DNA from: Erysipelothrix amsterdamensis
GTDB lineage: Bacteria; Bacillota_I; Bacilli_A; Erysipelotrichales; Erysipelotrichaceae
Reading direction: 5' to 3'
Assembly: GCF_940143175.1 (NCBI RefSeq)
Contig: NZ_OW659496.1
Coordinates: 1,488,001-1,552,000, forward strand
Length of the DNA stretch: 64,000 nt
Every line of letters begins with the position of its first letter. The stretch's first letter is position 1. Of the stretch, positions 34,900-43,578 are shown piece by piece. The position numbers and the translations under genes are program-made. The notes below the pieces were generated by a model. It did not search any database, was not told the DNA's origin, and saw only the letters and a list, made by a program, of their open reading frames with translations.

Positions 34900-36324
34900 A
34901 TGAATCATTTTAAAAGAGCCTGGTTGAGTGTCTCACGACGCAAAGGGAAATCTTTCATTCTTTTAACCGTTGTATTTATACTCGGTAACTTAATCGCAGG
35001 AACGTTTGCTATTAAACAAGGCACATCACGTGTTGAAACAAATCTTAAGGAGAAGCTGGGTTATAATGCAACCATAGCGCTTGACTACGAAGCCTTTGAT
35101 CGCATTGATTTCGAAACGCTTAAGATTAGCGAATCAACCATTCAAAAATTAGGAAAACTCCCTGAGGTCGCATTTTTTGATTACGCGCTTAAGCATGATA
35201 TTCAATCGCGTTCTCTAAAATCCTATCAAATGCCTCATGCACGAGATCGTGCAGATACTGAAGAGCCGATTCACTATTTCTCATTTCAAGGTGTCGAATA
35301 TCTTGACCTTCTCGATACGAAAACCGGGCGGATTGAACTCACGTCAGGCCGTACCTTTACCGATGATGATTTAAAGTCTGATGTCTATCCAGTCATTCTT
35401 TCGGATATTGTGATGACTGAAAATAACATTCGTCTTGATGAAGTCATCGATCTTAAAACGATGCTTCCTAATTATGGTGTTAATGAGAGTGAAGCAGCTC
35501 AAGACATAAGCTTTAAGATTAAAGTTGTAGGATCGTTTAAACCGGTATCGTTTAGTCAAAAATCCGATAATGAAAACTGGGGTCTTGCCTCCATGTATAA
35601 CCGAATCTACATTCCTAATCATCGTTTACGAACGCTACGCGCTGAAGAAGCGAAGATTGCGGAAGCACAAGGGATTGATATCCTCGGTAATGACTCAATC
35701 TATAATGAAGAAAAATATAACTATAGAGATTCTGTATTTGTGATGGAATCGGAAGCAGATTTAAACGCATTTACACAACAAGCAAAAGAACTTTTGGAGG
35801 ATGGACTCATGGTTCGCACCTCCCAACAATCGTTTGAAATGATTGCAGCGCCCATGGCAATGTTGAATGTGATGGCAGACTATACCTTAAAGGGTGCAGC
35901 CATTACCACAACCATCGTGCTTTCCCTTGTGGTGATTCTCTTTTTAAGAGATCGTAAGCATGAGATGGGTATTTATCTTGCATTAGGAGATCGCCAATGG
36001 GGCGTATTAGGGCAAGTAACCTTGGAAGTCCTCATGATTACACTTATGGGTCTAACCTTGTCGTTTGGAACGGGTTTAATGCTTGCGAATAAGGTCTCAG
36101 ATGTTCTTATTTCGGATTCTTATATGGATGACGTATTTATTGACACGGAAAGTTCTTATCTCCCTTCAATTAATATGATTGAAGTCAATGAAGATTATCG
36201 CATCGAGCTGTCCCCTTCTTATGTCTTGTCTGTCTATCTCTTGGGTGCAGGTGTTGCGGTTGCTTCAAGCATCCTTCCAATGTTTTATGTTACACGCATG
36301 AAACCAAAGAAAATCTTAATGTAG
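34900..36324 (+). CDS. ABC transporter permease, FtsX/MacB type
   Basis: 474 residues. One N-terminal membrane segment (about 18-38), a large extracytoplasmic domain (about 45-325), then three C-terminal membrane segments in the FtsX pattern (LKGAAITTTIVLSLVVILFL; VTLEVLMITLMGLTLSFGTG; LGAGVAVASSILPMFYVTRMKPKKIL). Such permeases pair with LolD/MacB ATPases in peptide export, antibiotic resistance or cell-wall functions; the substrate is unknown. SD AGGAGG is 4 nt before the ATG. It is the first gene of a three-gene operon. Confidence 0.88.
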   Translation: MNHFKRAWLSVSRRKGKSFILLTVVFILGNLIAGTFAIKQGTSRVETNLKEKLGYNATIALDYEAFDRIDFETLKISESTIQKLGKLPEVAFFDYALKHDIQSRSLKSYQMPHARDRADTEEPIHYFSFQGVEYLDLLDTKTGRIELTSGRTFTDDDLKSDVYPVILSDIVMTENNIRLDEVIDLKTMLPNYGVNESEAAQDISFKIKVVGSFKPVSFSQKSDNENWGLASMYNRIYIPNHRLRTLRAEEAKIAEAQGIDILGNDSIYNEEKYNYRDSVFVMESEADLNAFTQQAKELLEDGLMVRTSQQSFEMIAAPMAMLNVMADYTLKGAAITTTIVLSLVVILFLRDRKHEMGIYLALGDRQWGVLGQVTLEVLMITLMGLTLSFGTGLMLANKVSDVLISDSYMDDVFIDTESSYLPSINMIEVNEDYRIELSPSYVLSVYLLGAGVAVASSILPMFYVTRMKPKKILM

Positions 36325-36334
36325 GAGCGCGATC

Positions 36335-37027
36335 ATGAAACTAATAGAAACCAAAAACATTAATTATTTTTATCAAGATGGCGATCAACGTCGCTTCATT
36401 TTGCGAGATGTGAATACCAGTTTTGAAGCCGGTACCTTTTATGCCATTTTGGGCCAATCCGGATCTGGAAAAACGACCTTTTTATCCCTACTGAGTGCAC
36501 TGGATACACCGCGTGAAGGTGCTGTTTACTATAAAGATAAAAACATCTCCGAGATTGGACTTGCCGAGTATCGACGCAACCAAATAGGAATTATCTTTCA
36601 AAGCTATAATCTTATTCCTCATTTAACGGCTGTCGAAAATGTACTTGTAGCCATGAACATCACCACCAATCAAATTCCCGAAGAGACAAAAGAAGTTGCA
36701 TACAATCTTCTTGATTTTATTGGCATTACCCGAAGCAAGGCCGATCGTCTTGTAACCATGCTTTCCGGTGGAGAACAACAACGAGTTGCGATTGCGCGTG
36801 CCTTATCAACCAATGTGGATGTAATTCTAGCGGATGAGCCGACTGGTAACTTGGATGAAGAAATGGAAGCTGAAATTATTAATATCTTCCAACATCTTGC
36901 CCATGATCACCAGAAATGCGTTATTGTTGTGACGCACTCCCAAGAAATCGCTAAACAAGCCGATAAAATTTTATATCTAAAAAAAGGATCATTGGAAGAA
37001 ATTAGTAGAGGTGACTTGAATGAGTAA
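36335..37027 (+). CDS. ABC transporter ATPase, LolD/MacB type
   Basis: 230 residues with Walker [10 protein letters not shown] (about 40-48), the Q-loop, signature [15 protein letters not shown] and Walker [14 protein letters not shown]. It is the partner of the preceding FtsX-type permease (10-nt gap, SD TAGGAG). Its 3' end overlaps the next gene by 8 nt. Confidence 0.94.
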   Translation: MKLIETKNINYFYQDGDQRRFILRDVNTSFEAGTFYAILGQSGSGKTTFLSLLSALDTPREGAVYYKDKNISEIGLAEYRRNQIGIIFQSYNLIPHLTAVENVLVAMNITTNQIPEETKEVAYNLLDFIGITRSKADRLVTMLSGGEQQRVAIARALSTNVDVILADEPTGNLDEEMEAEIINIFQHLAHDHQKCVIVVTHSQEIAKQADKILYLKKGSLEEISRGDLNE

Positions 37028-38363
37028 TTTTCTTGATCAGTTTAAACCCGGTGTTTATGACCGAAATAAAATACATATAGGAACTGAAAAATCTGAAAAG
37101 AAAGTAATGGAAATGGATGACCTTGAATCCACAAGCACCTATCAGGATGAGGAGCGCTTCTATGTGCGTGAAGAAGAAACGGAACTTGATCCCTCCTATA
37201 AAGCAAAAAAACAAAAAAAGATGGTTTTTATCGCAATCGGTGTGGTCCTATCACTGCTGCTCATCGGTGGAATTTGGAATAAACAATCTCATACAATGAT
37301 GCCTGACTTTACAGACAAACAACGTCAAGAAGTCGAGATATGGGCTAAAAAACACAAAGTCGAAGTAGATTTCAAAGATGAATTCAGTTTGGAATACGAT
37401 GAAAATGTTGTCATCTCACAAGAATTCGAACCCAAAACTAAAATCCGTAAAGGCAGCTTGGTAAGTGTCGTGATTAGTAAGGGACCCGATCTTGAAGAAG
37501 TCATTAAGCTCCCTGATTTTGAAAAACTTAATGGAACCGAAATCAATGCATGGATCGAAGACCAAAAAATGCGTTACATCCAAGTCGAAAATGTATTCTC
37601 CAAAGATGTCGCAAAGGGTAATTTTATCTCATTTGAAATAAAAGATAAAAATGTAACGAAAGATCATTTCCAACGTAAAAACAAAGCACTCATTAAAATT
37701 TCAAAGGGCCCTGAACAATACGAAAAAAACATCATCGTTCCAGACTTTAAAAATCGAACAAAAATGGATCTTGAACTTTGGGCAAAAGAAAAAGAATTTG
37801 TAAGTACCTTTACCTATGAAGAACAATTTGATGACAAAATCGAAGCAGGCGGTGTGATCTCACAAAGCGTGAGTGCAGCAGAGAAAGTTGCGAAAAATGA
37901 TGAACTTACCTTCGTAATTTCAAAAGGGAAAGCCGTACGTGTTCCTGATTATTCCTCTTCTGATCTCAATACTTTCGATACAATCAATTCAATGGGGGCC
38001 CAAGTAATTCAAAAACAAATTTACACAATGAATTACCCCTATGGCGCTTTTGTTGAACAAAACACAGAACCAGGAACTATTCTAAACGATGATCCTGATA
38101 CGATTGTGATTGTTTACTACTCCATTGGCCAACCTTATATTAAAGGTCTTGTAGGCTTGACAGAAGGCGATTTACCAGCTTATTTCTATGAATTTAGTGC
38201 TAAAGGCGCACACATCACCTATGATGTGACTCGCGTTGCGGAATGTGGTGAAAAAGGAACGGTCGTACGTGCTTCCAAAAACAACCAATTTGTATCCACA
38301 ACCGACCATATTAATATCTACATCAGTGATGGTACCAAAGCATGTGCCTCACCCGATGCCTAA
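37020..38363 (+). CDS. Membrane-anchored protein with PASTA-like repeats
   Basis: 447 residues: acidic cytoplasmic N-terminus (1-70), one transmembrane helix (about 72-92, KMVFIAIGVVLSLLLIGGIW), then extracytoplasmic repeats with the PASTA spacing, such as MPDFTDKQRQEVEIWAKK...VISKGPD, LPDFEKLNGTEINAWIED...IKISKGPE and VPDFKNRTKMDLELWAKE...FVISKGKA, plus a weaker fourth. Unlike PASTA kinases it has no kinase domain. It may sense or bind cell-wall fragments together with the ABC transporter, with which it is translationally coupled. Function not assigned. Confidence 0.82.
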   Translation: MSNFLDQFKPGVYDRNKIHIGTEKSEKKVMEMDDLESTSTYQDEERFYVREEETELDPSYKAKKQKKMVFIAIGVVLSLLLIGGIWNKQSHTMMPDFTDKQRQEVEIWAKKHKVEVDFKDEFSLEYDENVVISQEFEPKTKIRKGSLVSVVISKGPDLEEVIKLPDFEKLNGTEINAWIEDQKMRYIQVENVFSKDVAKGNFISFEIKDKNVTKDHFQRKNKALIKISKGPEQYEKNIIVPDFKNRTKMDLELWAKEKEFVSTFTYEEQFDDKIEAGGVISQSVSAAEKVAKNDELTFVISKGKAVRVPDYSSSDLNTFDTINSMGAQVIQKQIYTMNYPYGAFVEQNTEPGTILNDDPDTIVIVYYSIGQPYIKGLVGLTEGDLPAYFYEFSAKGAHITYDVTRVAECGEKGTVVRASKNNQFVSTTDHINIYISDGTKACASPDA

Positions 38364-38369
38364 ACAATA

Positions 38370-38402
38370 CGAAAAACACCTCGTTTAAACGAGGTGTTTT
38401 CT
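38370..38402. terminator. Bidirectional terminator between the PASTA-like gene and ppdK
   Basis: AAAACACCTCGTTTAAACGAGGTGTTTTC, nearly perfect palindrome with A and T runs on both sides, between convergent genes. Confidence 0.88.
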
Positions 38403-38403
38403 T

Positions 38404-40998
38404 TTAGACAGTTTGCGCTGCACTAATGCGTGCAATAGGGACACGATACGGTGAACAGGATACATAATTAAATCCAGCATCTCTGAAGAATTTAACCGAA
38501 CGTGGATCACCGCCATGTTCACCACAAATTCCAATCTTTAAGTCTGGTTTTACGCCGCGTGCTTTTGCTATCGCAATTTTAATTAATTGTCCTACACCCT
38601 CCTGATCTAAAGATGCGAAGGGATCATTTTGATAAATACCTTTATCATAATAATCTTTTAAGAACGTTCCTGCATCATCACGTGAAAACCCATAAGTCAT
38701 CTGAGTTAGATCATTGGTTCCAAACGAGAAGAATTCTGCCTCTTCCGCAATCTTATCAGCGAGCAAGCATGCACGCGGAAGCTCAATCATGGTTCCAATA
38801 CGATAATGAACTTCTACTCCCGACTTCTCAATTAATGCATCCGCAAGGTTTCGAATACGAGTTGCGAGATAATTAAACTCATCGACGTCACCTACAAGTG
38901 GAATCATAATTTCTGGATTCACATGGTTACCATTTTGATTGACATTGATTGCAGCTTCAATCAATGCTTGTGTTTGCATAAGCGCAATTTCAGGATAGGT
39001 GATTGCAAGACGACAACCACGATGTCCCATCATTGGATTATATTCATGTAACGATCTCATGACCGTCTTAATCTCCGCAACGCCCATGTTCATTGATTCT
39101 GCCAATTCCTCAATTTCTTGGGTTGTGGTTGGCATGAACTCGTGTAAGGGTGGATCAAGGTATCGTACGGTAACACTTCGATTTTCCATGACCGTAAAGA
39201 TTGCTTCGAAATCCTTTCGTTGAATGGGTAAGATTTTCGTTAATGCAGCCTCACGTTGTTTAGGCGTTCGACTTAAGATCATCTCACGCATTGCACGAAT
39301 ACGATCACGTTCAAAGAACATATGTTCAGTACGAATTAAGCCAATTCCTTTCGCACCAAACTCAATTGCAGTTTGCGCATCACTTGGCGTATCCGCATTG
39401 GTGTATACATCAATGGGACTCAATGCATCCGCCCATTCAAGGAGGGTTTCAAATTCCTGTGACATGGTTGCTTCTTGTGTTTTAAGTCGACCATGGTAAA
39501 CACAACCGGTTCCTCCATCAATTGAGATTTCGTCACCGAGTTTATAAACCTTACCATCAATTTCACAGGTATTATCTTCATGCACAATCACATCACTACA
39601 TCCTACAATACAGGATTTCCCCATCCCACGCGCTACAACCGCAGCATGTGAGGTCATCCCACCACGACTTGTGAGAATTCCCTCAGCTAGATGCATCCCC
39701 TCAATATCTTCAGGTGATGTCTCTAAACGAACTAATATAACAGGTTTTCCTTTTTGCGTGTATTTGACTGCCGTAAGCGTATCAAAGACGATCATACCAC
39801 TTGATGCACCGGGTGATGCCGGTAATCCTTTCGCAATCGGTTCAATTGTTTTTAGGTTTTCGGTATCAAATTGAGGATGGAGTAATCCATCCAAAATGGA
39901 TACATCAAGATTGTTGATGGCTTCTTGTTTGGTAATAGTTCCTTCATGAACCATATCATAAGCAATTTTCACAGCTGCTTGAGCCGTTCGTTTTCCACTT
40001 CGTGTCTGCAACATAAAGAGTTTTCCTTTCTCAATGGTAAACTCCATATCTTGCATATCATGGTAACGCTTTTCAAGTTTTTCTGCGAGTCGCTCAAATT
40101 CATGATATGCCTCTGGCATCGTTTCTTTGAGTGTTGAGATGGGTAGCGGTGTGTGTGTTCCCGCAACAACATCTTCTCCTTGAGCATTGTATAAAAATTC
40201 ACCGTAAAGTTCATGCTCACCGGTTGCCGGATTTCGTGAAAACGCAACACCTGTAGCACACCCATCACCACGATTTCCAAAAACCATTTCTTGAATATTT
40301 ACCGCAGTTCCCCAATCATCGGGAACATCATGCATTTTACGATAATACTTCGCTCTTGGATTATTCCAACTTCTAAAGACTGCCTCTACAGCATGCACCA
40401 ATTGAACTTGAGGAGAATCCGGGAAGGGTTCACCCACTTCAATACGATACGTTTCTTTAAGACGTTGAATCAATTCCTTCAAAGCGATAACACTCAAATC
40501 ATGATCACTGTCAACACCATATTTATGGACCACTAAAGCAACCTCACGATCCATCTTCATCTTTTCAATCCCCATAACCACATCCGCATACATTTGAATT
40601 AGACGTCGATACGAGTCATAAGCCATCTTTTCATTATCTTTGGCCAGCGCTTCGACCACTTGATCATTCAAACCGAGATTCAAGACGGTATCCATCATCC
40701 CTGGCATAGAAACTCGAGCACCACTTCGAACGGAAACAAGCAATGGTTTCTCTGTTCCCCCAAACGTTTTACCCGTTAACGATTCCAACTTTTTAAGATT
40801 TTCAAAAATCTCATCAAGGATGTTTTGCGCGATCGCATGATCTTTTTCATAGTAATGAAGACACGCATCCGTACTGATTACAAATCCTTGAGGTACCGGT
40901 AACCCCAAATTCGTCATTTCACAGAGGTTTGCACCCTTACCACCTAGGGTTGGACGCATCGCTGCACTTCCTTCAGAAAACATGTAAACATATTGCAT
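38404..40998 (-). CDS. ppdK: Pyruvate, phosphate dikinase
   Basis: Reversible conversion of pyruvate, ATP and phosphate to phosphoenolpyruvate, AMP and PPi; in fermenters it can act glycolytically with PPi. It has 864 residues. The N-terminal ATP-grasp domain includes LGGKGANLCEM and VSVRSGARVSMPGMMDT. The central phosphohistidine motif is GGMTSHAAVVARGMGK (about 452-467). The C-terminal PEP barrel includes GLIRTEHMFF, FSFGTNDLTQMTYG and the catalytic GICGEHGGDP. SD AAGGAGGG precedes the ATG. The bifunctional PPDK regulatory protein is not adjacent. Confidence 0.97.
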   Translation of the reverse strand: MQYVYMFSEGSAAMRPTLGGKGANLCEMTNLGLPVPQGFVISTDACLHYYEKDHAIAQNILDEIFENLKKLESLTGKTFGGTEKPLLVSVRSGARVSMPGMMDTVLNLGLNDQVVEALAKDNEKMAYDSYRRLIQMYADVVMGIEKMKMDREVALVVHKYGVDSDHDLSVIALKELIQRLKETYRIEVGEPFPDSPQVQLVHAVEAVFRSWNNPRAKYYRKMHDVPDDWGTAVNIQEMVFGNRGDGCATGVAFSRNPATGEHELYGEFLYNAQGEDVVAGTHTPLPISTLKETMPEAYHEFERLAEKLEKRYHDMQDMEFTIEKGKLFMLQTRSGKRTAQAAVKIAYDMVHEGTITKQEAINNLDVSILDGLLHPQFDTENLKTIEPIAKGLPASPGASSGMIVFDTLTAVKYTQKGKPVILVRLETSPEDIEGMHLAEGILTSRGGMTSHAAVVARGMGKSCIVGCSDVIVHEDNTCEIDGKVYKLGDEISIDGGTGCVYHGRLKTQEATMSQEFETLLEWADALSPIDVYTNADTPSDAQTAIEFGAKGIGLIRTEHMFFERDRIRAMREMILSRTPKQREAALTKILPIQRKDFEAIFTVMENRSVTVRYLDPPLHEFMPTTTQEIEELAESMNMGVAEIKTVMRSLHEYNPMMGHRGCRLAITYPEIALMQTQALIEAAINVNQNGNHVNPEIMIPLVGDVDEFNYLATRIRNLADALIEKSGVEVHYRIGTMIELPRACLLADKIAEEAEFFSFGTNDLTQMTYGFSRDDAGTFLKDYYDKGIYQNDPFASLDQEGVGQLIKIAIAKARGVKPDLKIGICGEHGGDPRSVKFFRDAGFNYVSCSPYRVPIARISAAQTV

Positions 40999-41107
40999 AT
41001 CGAAAAGCCCTCCTTATACACTTTTCATTATACATTGTCCGTTTTATTTTTTGGGTGCACGCCAACAAGGTAGTACCTACAAATTTTAAATCTCACCGTA
41101 ATTACAC

Positions 41108-41125
41108 AAGGATAGCAATATCCTT
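41108..41125 (+). repeat. Inverted repeat upstream of a lipoprotein gene
   Basis: AAGGATA-gcaa-TATCCTT, a perfect 7-bp stem with a 4-nt loop, upstream of a TACAAT-type -10. It could be an operator or a weak hairpin from the ppdK side. Confidence 0.35.
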
Positions 41126-41177
41126 AAAGTAACTGTTATATCTTAGTGATACAATGACTGTAAAGGGGGGCGTGTTT

Positions 41178-41624
41178 ATGAAGCGTTTCATGGTTTTTGT
41201 AATCTTACTTATTGCACTTACTGGATGTAATGCGAAAAGCGGTGCTGAGTCGATGCATGATGGAATCCGAACTGTAAGTCATACAGATCTTTGTTTATCC
41301 ACCATACAAAACGAACTGTCTACAGTTAACGAAGGGTTTTACTTCATACGCGATACCCAGGACAATGCTTATTTTTATATTTACTCGAAAGCACGTAATT
41401 TTGAACAGATGAGTATTTCCAACCAAATGATTGATAAGGTACCTCACGTTGTTTTTACTGCTACAACCAAAAATCTTGTCGATCATTATGATGAGCCAAA
41501 ACTTGATGGATTTATGGCTGTGAATGTGAATGAGCAAGTGGGCCAATTTAAGTTTATGGTAGACGGAAATGAAATTTATCCACAAATTATTACTTCCCGC
41601 ATTCAACTTGAATCAGCACGTTAA
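41178..41624 (+). CDS. Lipoprotein of unknown function
   Basis: 148 residues from the ATG at 41178 (SD AAGGGGGG upstream); a reading from an upstream ATG would place six extra residues before the signal peptide. Signal peptide with lipobox LTGC (Cys 16). The mature part shows no family I recognise; it looks like a single small beta-rich domain (GFYFIRDTQDNAYFYIYSK, MAVNVNEQVGQFKFMVDG). It is monocistronic, divergent from ppdK, with its own strong terminator. Confidence 0.7.
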   Translation: MKRFMVFVILLIALTGCNAKSGAESMHDGIRTVSHTDLCLSTIQNELSTVNEGFYFIRDTQDNAYFYIYSKARNFEQMSISNQMIDKVPHVVFTATTKNLVDHYDEPKLDGFMAVNVNEQVGQFKFMVDGNEIYPQIITSRIQLESAR

Positions 41625-41652
41625 AAAAGAGATCGCATGCGATCTCTTTTTT
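41623..41652. terminator. Bidirectional terminator between the lipoprotein gene and galE
   Basis: A perfect 30-bp palindrome with core GAGATCGCATGCGATCTC flanked by six As and six Ts. Confidence 0.9.
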
Positions 41653-41656
41653 AAGA

Positions 41657-42670
41657 TTATTGTTCGTATCCGTTAGGATTTGATTTTTGCCAGTTCCATG
41701 AATCTTCACACATTTTATGAAGATCACGTTTTGCTTCCCAACCTAACTCTTCACGAGCTTTTTGTGGATCAGCATAACACTCCGCAATGTCACCCGGACG
41801 ACGTTCTTTAATTTCATAAGGAATTTCATGTCCCACAACATCACTAAATGCTTTTACCATTTCAAGAACCGAATAGCCTTGACCTGTACCAAGATTATAA
41901 ACGCGGTATTCCGGTGTTTCTGTCATTTTCTTAAGGGCTGCCACATGGCCTAAAGCAATATCAACCACATGAATGTAATCGCGAACACCACTACCATCAA
42001 CCGTGTCATAGTCATCTCCAAATACAGATAGATGATCTAATTTTCCAACTGCTACTTGAGTAATGTAAGGTACAAGGTTATTTGGAATACCTTTTGGATC
42101 TTCACCAATCGTTCCCGATTCATGAGCACCAATTGGATTAAAGTAACGTAAAATTACAACATTCCATGAAGGATCCGCAATATTTAAATCACGCAACATA
42201 TCCTCTGCCATGAGTTTTGTACTTCCATATGGACTTGTCGTGGAAAGTGGGAATGTTTCATTGATTGGAACCGTTTTAGGTGCTCCATAAACCGTTGCGG
42301 ATGAACTGAAGATAATATTCTTTACATTATTATCACGCATCACCTCACAAAGTGTAAGTGTACCTGTAATATTATTTTGATAATACTCTAAAGGTTTGGA
42401 TACACTTTCACCAACTGCTTTTAGAGCTGCGAAATGAATGACAGCATCTACGGATTCTTTTTCAAAGATTGCATTTAAGCTTGGTTTATCAAGAACATTG
42501 GTTTCATAAAACGTAACGGTTTTTCCAGTAATTGCTTCAACACGTTTGAGTGCTTCGACACTTGAGTTACTTAAATTATCAACCACAACAACTTCAAATC
42601 CTTGGTTTAATAATTCAACACATGTATGACTCCCAATATAACCAGCACCACCTGTAACTAAAACTTTCAT
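41657..42670 (-). CDS. galE: UDP-glucose 4-epimerase
   Basis: NAD-dependent interconversion of UDP-glucose and UDP-galactose, feeding galactose use or surface polysaccharide. It has 337 residues from the ATG at 42670 (GGGAGG 4 nt upstream), giving [20 protein letters not shown] with the Rossmann GxxGxxG. The catalytic YxxxK is visible as YGSTK (near 148-152) with the preceding SSSATVYG. An in-frame ATG 18 bp up precedes the SD and is rejected. It is monocistronic; no gal genes are adjacent. Confidence 0.96.
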   Translation of the reverse strand: MKVLVTGGAGYIGSHTCVELLNQGFEVVVVDNLSNSSVEALKRVEAITGKTVTFYETNVLDKPSLNAIFEKESVDAVIHFAALKAVGESVSKPLEYYQNNITGTLTLCEVMRDNNVKNIIFSSSATVYGAPKTVPINETFPLSTTSPYGSTKLMAEDMLRDLNIADPSWNVVILRYFNPIGAHESGTIGEDPKGIPNNLVPYITQVAVGKLDHLSVFGDDYDTVDGSGVRDYIHVVDIALGHVAALKKMTETPEYRVYNLGTGQGYSVLEMVKAFSDVVGHEIPYEIKERRPGDIAECYADPQKAREELGWEAKRDLHKMCEDSWNWQKSNPNGYEQ

Positions 42671-42743
42671 ACTACCTCCCAAGGCCAATTCTTGGCTTCT
42701 TCTAAGTTTATTTTATCAGTTTACAAGATTAATGCAATGTAAT

Positions 42744-42771
42744 AAAAAAACAAGAAATGTTATTTTCTTGC
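42744..42771. terminator. Bidirectional terminator downstream of the DUF-type lipoprotein gene
   Basis: CAAGAAA-tgttat-TTTCTTG with seven As before and seven Ts after. It ends the minus-strand operon 45351-42801. Confidence 0.75.
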
Positions 42772-42800
42772 TTTTTTTATTGCGTAAATTTTACTAATGT

Positions 42801-43559
42801 TTACTGGTATAACTGAGTCATGTCGATGAATGTATCAAAGTTTGGGAATGACATTTCTACTGAATCATTTAACCCAACGACTTCAATCGTAATCAATAAT
42901 TCCATCGATTCCATTGAATTTTTTTCGGTGACCATAAAACTCAGGTCGATGTTCTCAATCTCTTCCCCAACCTTCACAATTGCTTGACCTTGCTTGAAAT
43001 CTAAGTCCACATCTTGACCTTGTTCTTCCAACGCATTTTTAAAAGTTTCGGATTGTAAGAAGTCATTTAAGTCAAAGGTATACACCAGTTGATTGTTTTC
43101 CGATACAACAGTTGCTTTTTCAAAATTAATATCTACCGGTTCGGATTGCATATCGTTAAGTGGTAGTTCTAAGAACATACCAACTTGTGGAATTTGTTTA
43201 AGATCAATCTTCATTTTTTGTTCCATAAAGTCCATATAAACATCAGAACCTTTTTTATAGATGTTCATTGATGCATCTTTTTCATCAGGTACGTTGATTT
43301 TGAAAATCAAATCAAAATCAAGGACTGATTCACCTTTCGCATATTGAATTCCCATATTTGCGGATACCGCATCATTAAGCTGTTCGCGTTTTTCTGGTTT
43401 CATTTCAAGGGCGAGGTCAATATCTACGGCATTTGCACTCATCAAACGTTCAGAAGCTTCATTGAGCTTTGCTTTTTGTTCATCAGTTGGTTTGTTTGAT
43501 TTAGAACATCCTGATACCAAAACAAGAACGATCAGTGCAGCAGTAATAATTTTTTTCAT
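42801..43559 (-). CDS. Lipoprotein of unknown function (LppX/DUF6612-like pattern)
   Basis: 252 residues: signal peptide with lipobox VSGC (Cys 18), then a domain of alternating strands (AVDIDLALEMKPEK, VLDFDLIFKINVPDEKDASMNIYKKGSDVYMDF) reminiscent of LolA/LppX-like folds seen in DUF6612 lipoproteins. The resemblance is weak and no function is claimed. It starts 19 nt after the LPQTG surface-protein gene in the same direction, so they are probably one operon. Confidence 0.65.
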   Translation of the reverse strand: MKKIITAALIVLVLVSGCSKSNKPTDEQKAKLNEASERLMSANAVDIDLALEMKPEKREQLNDAVSANMGIQYAKGESVLDFDLIFKINVPDEKDASMNIYKKGSDVYMDFMEQKMKIDLKQIPQVGMFLELPLNDMQSEPVDINFEKATVVSENNQLVYTFDLNDFLQSETFKNALEEQGQDVDLDFKQGQAIVKVGEEIENIDLSFMVTEKNSMESMELLITIEVVGLNDSVEMSFPNFDTFIDMTQLYQ

Positions 43560-43578
43560 AATGAGTTCCCTATTCAGT

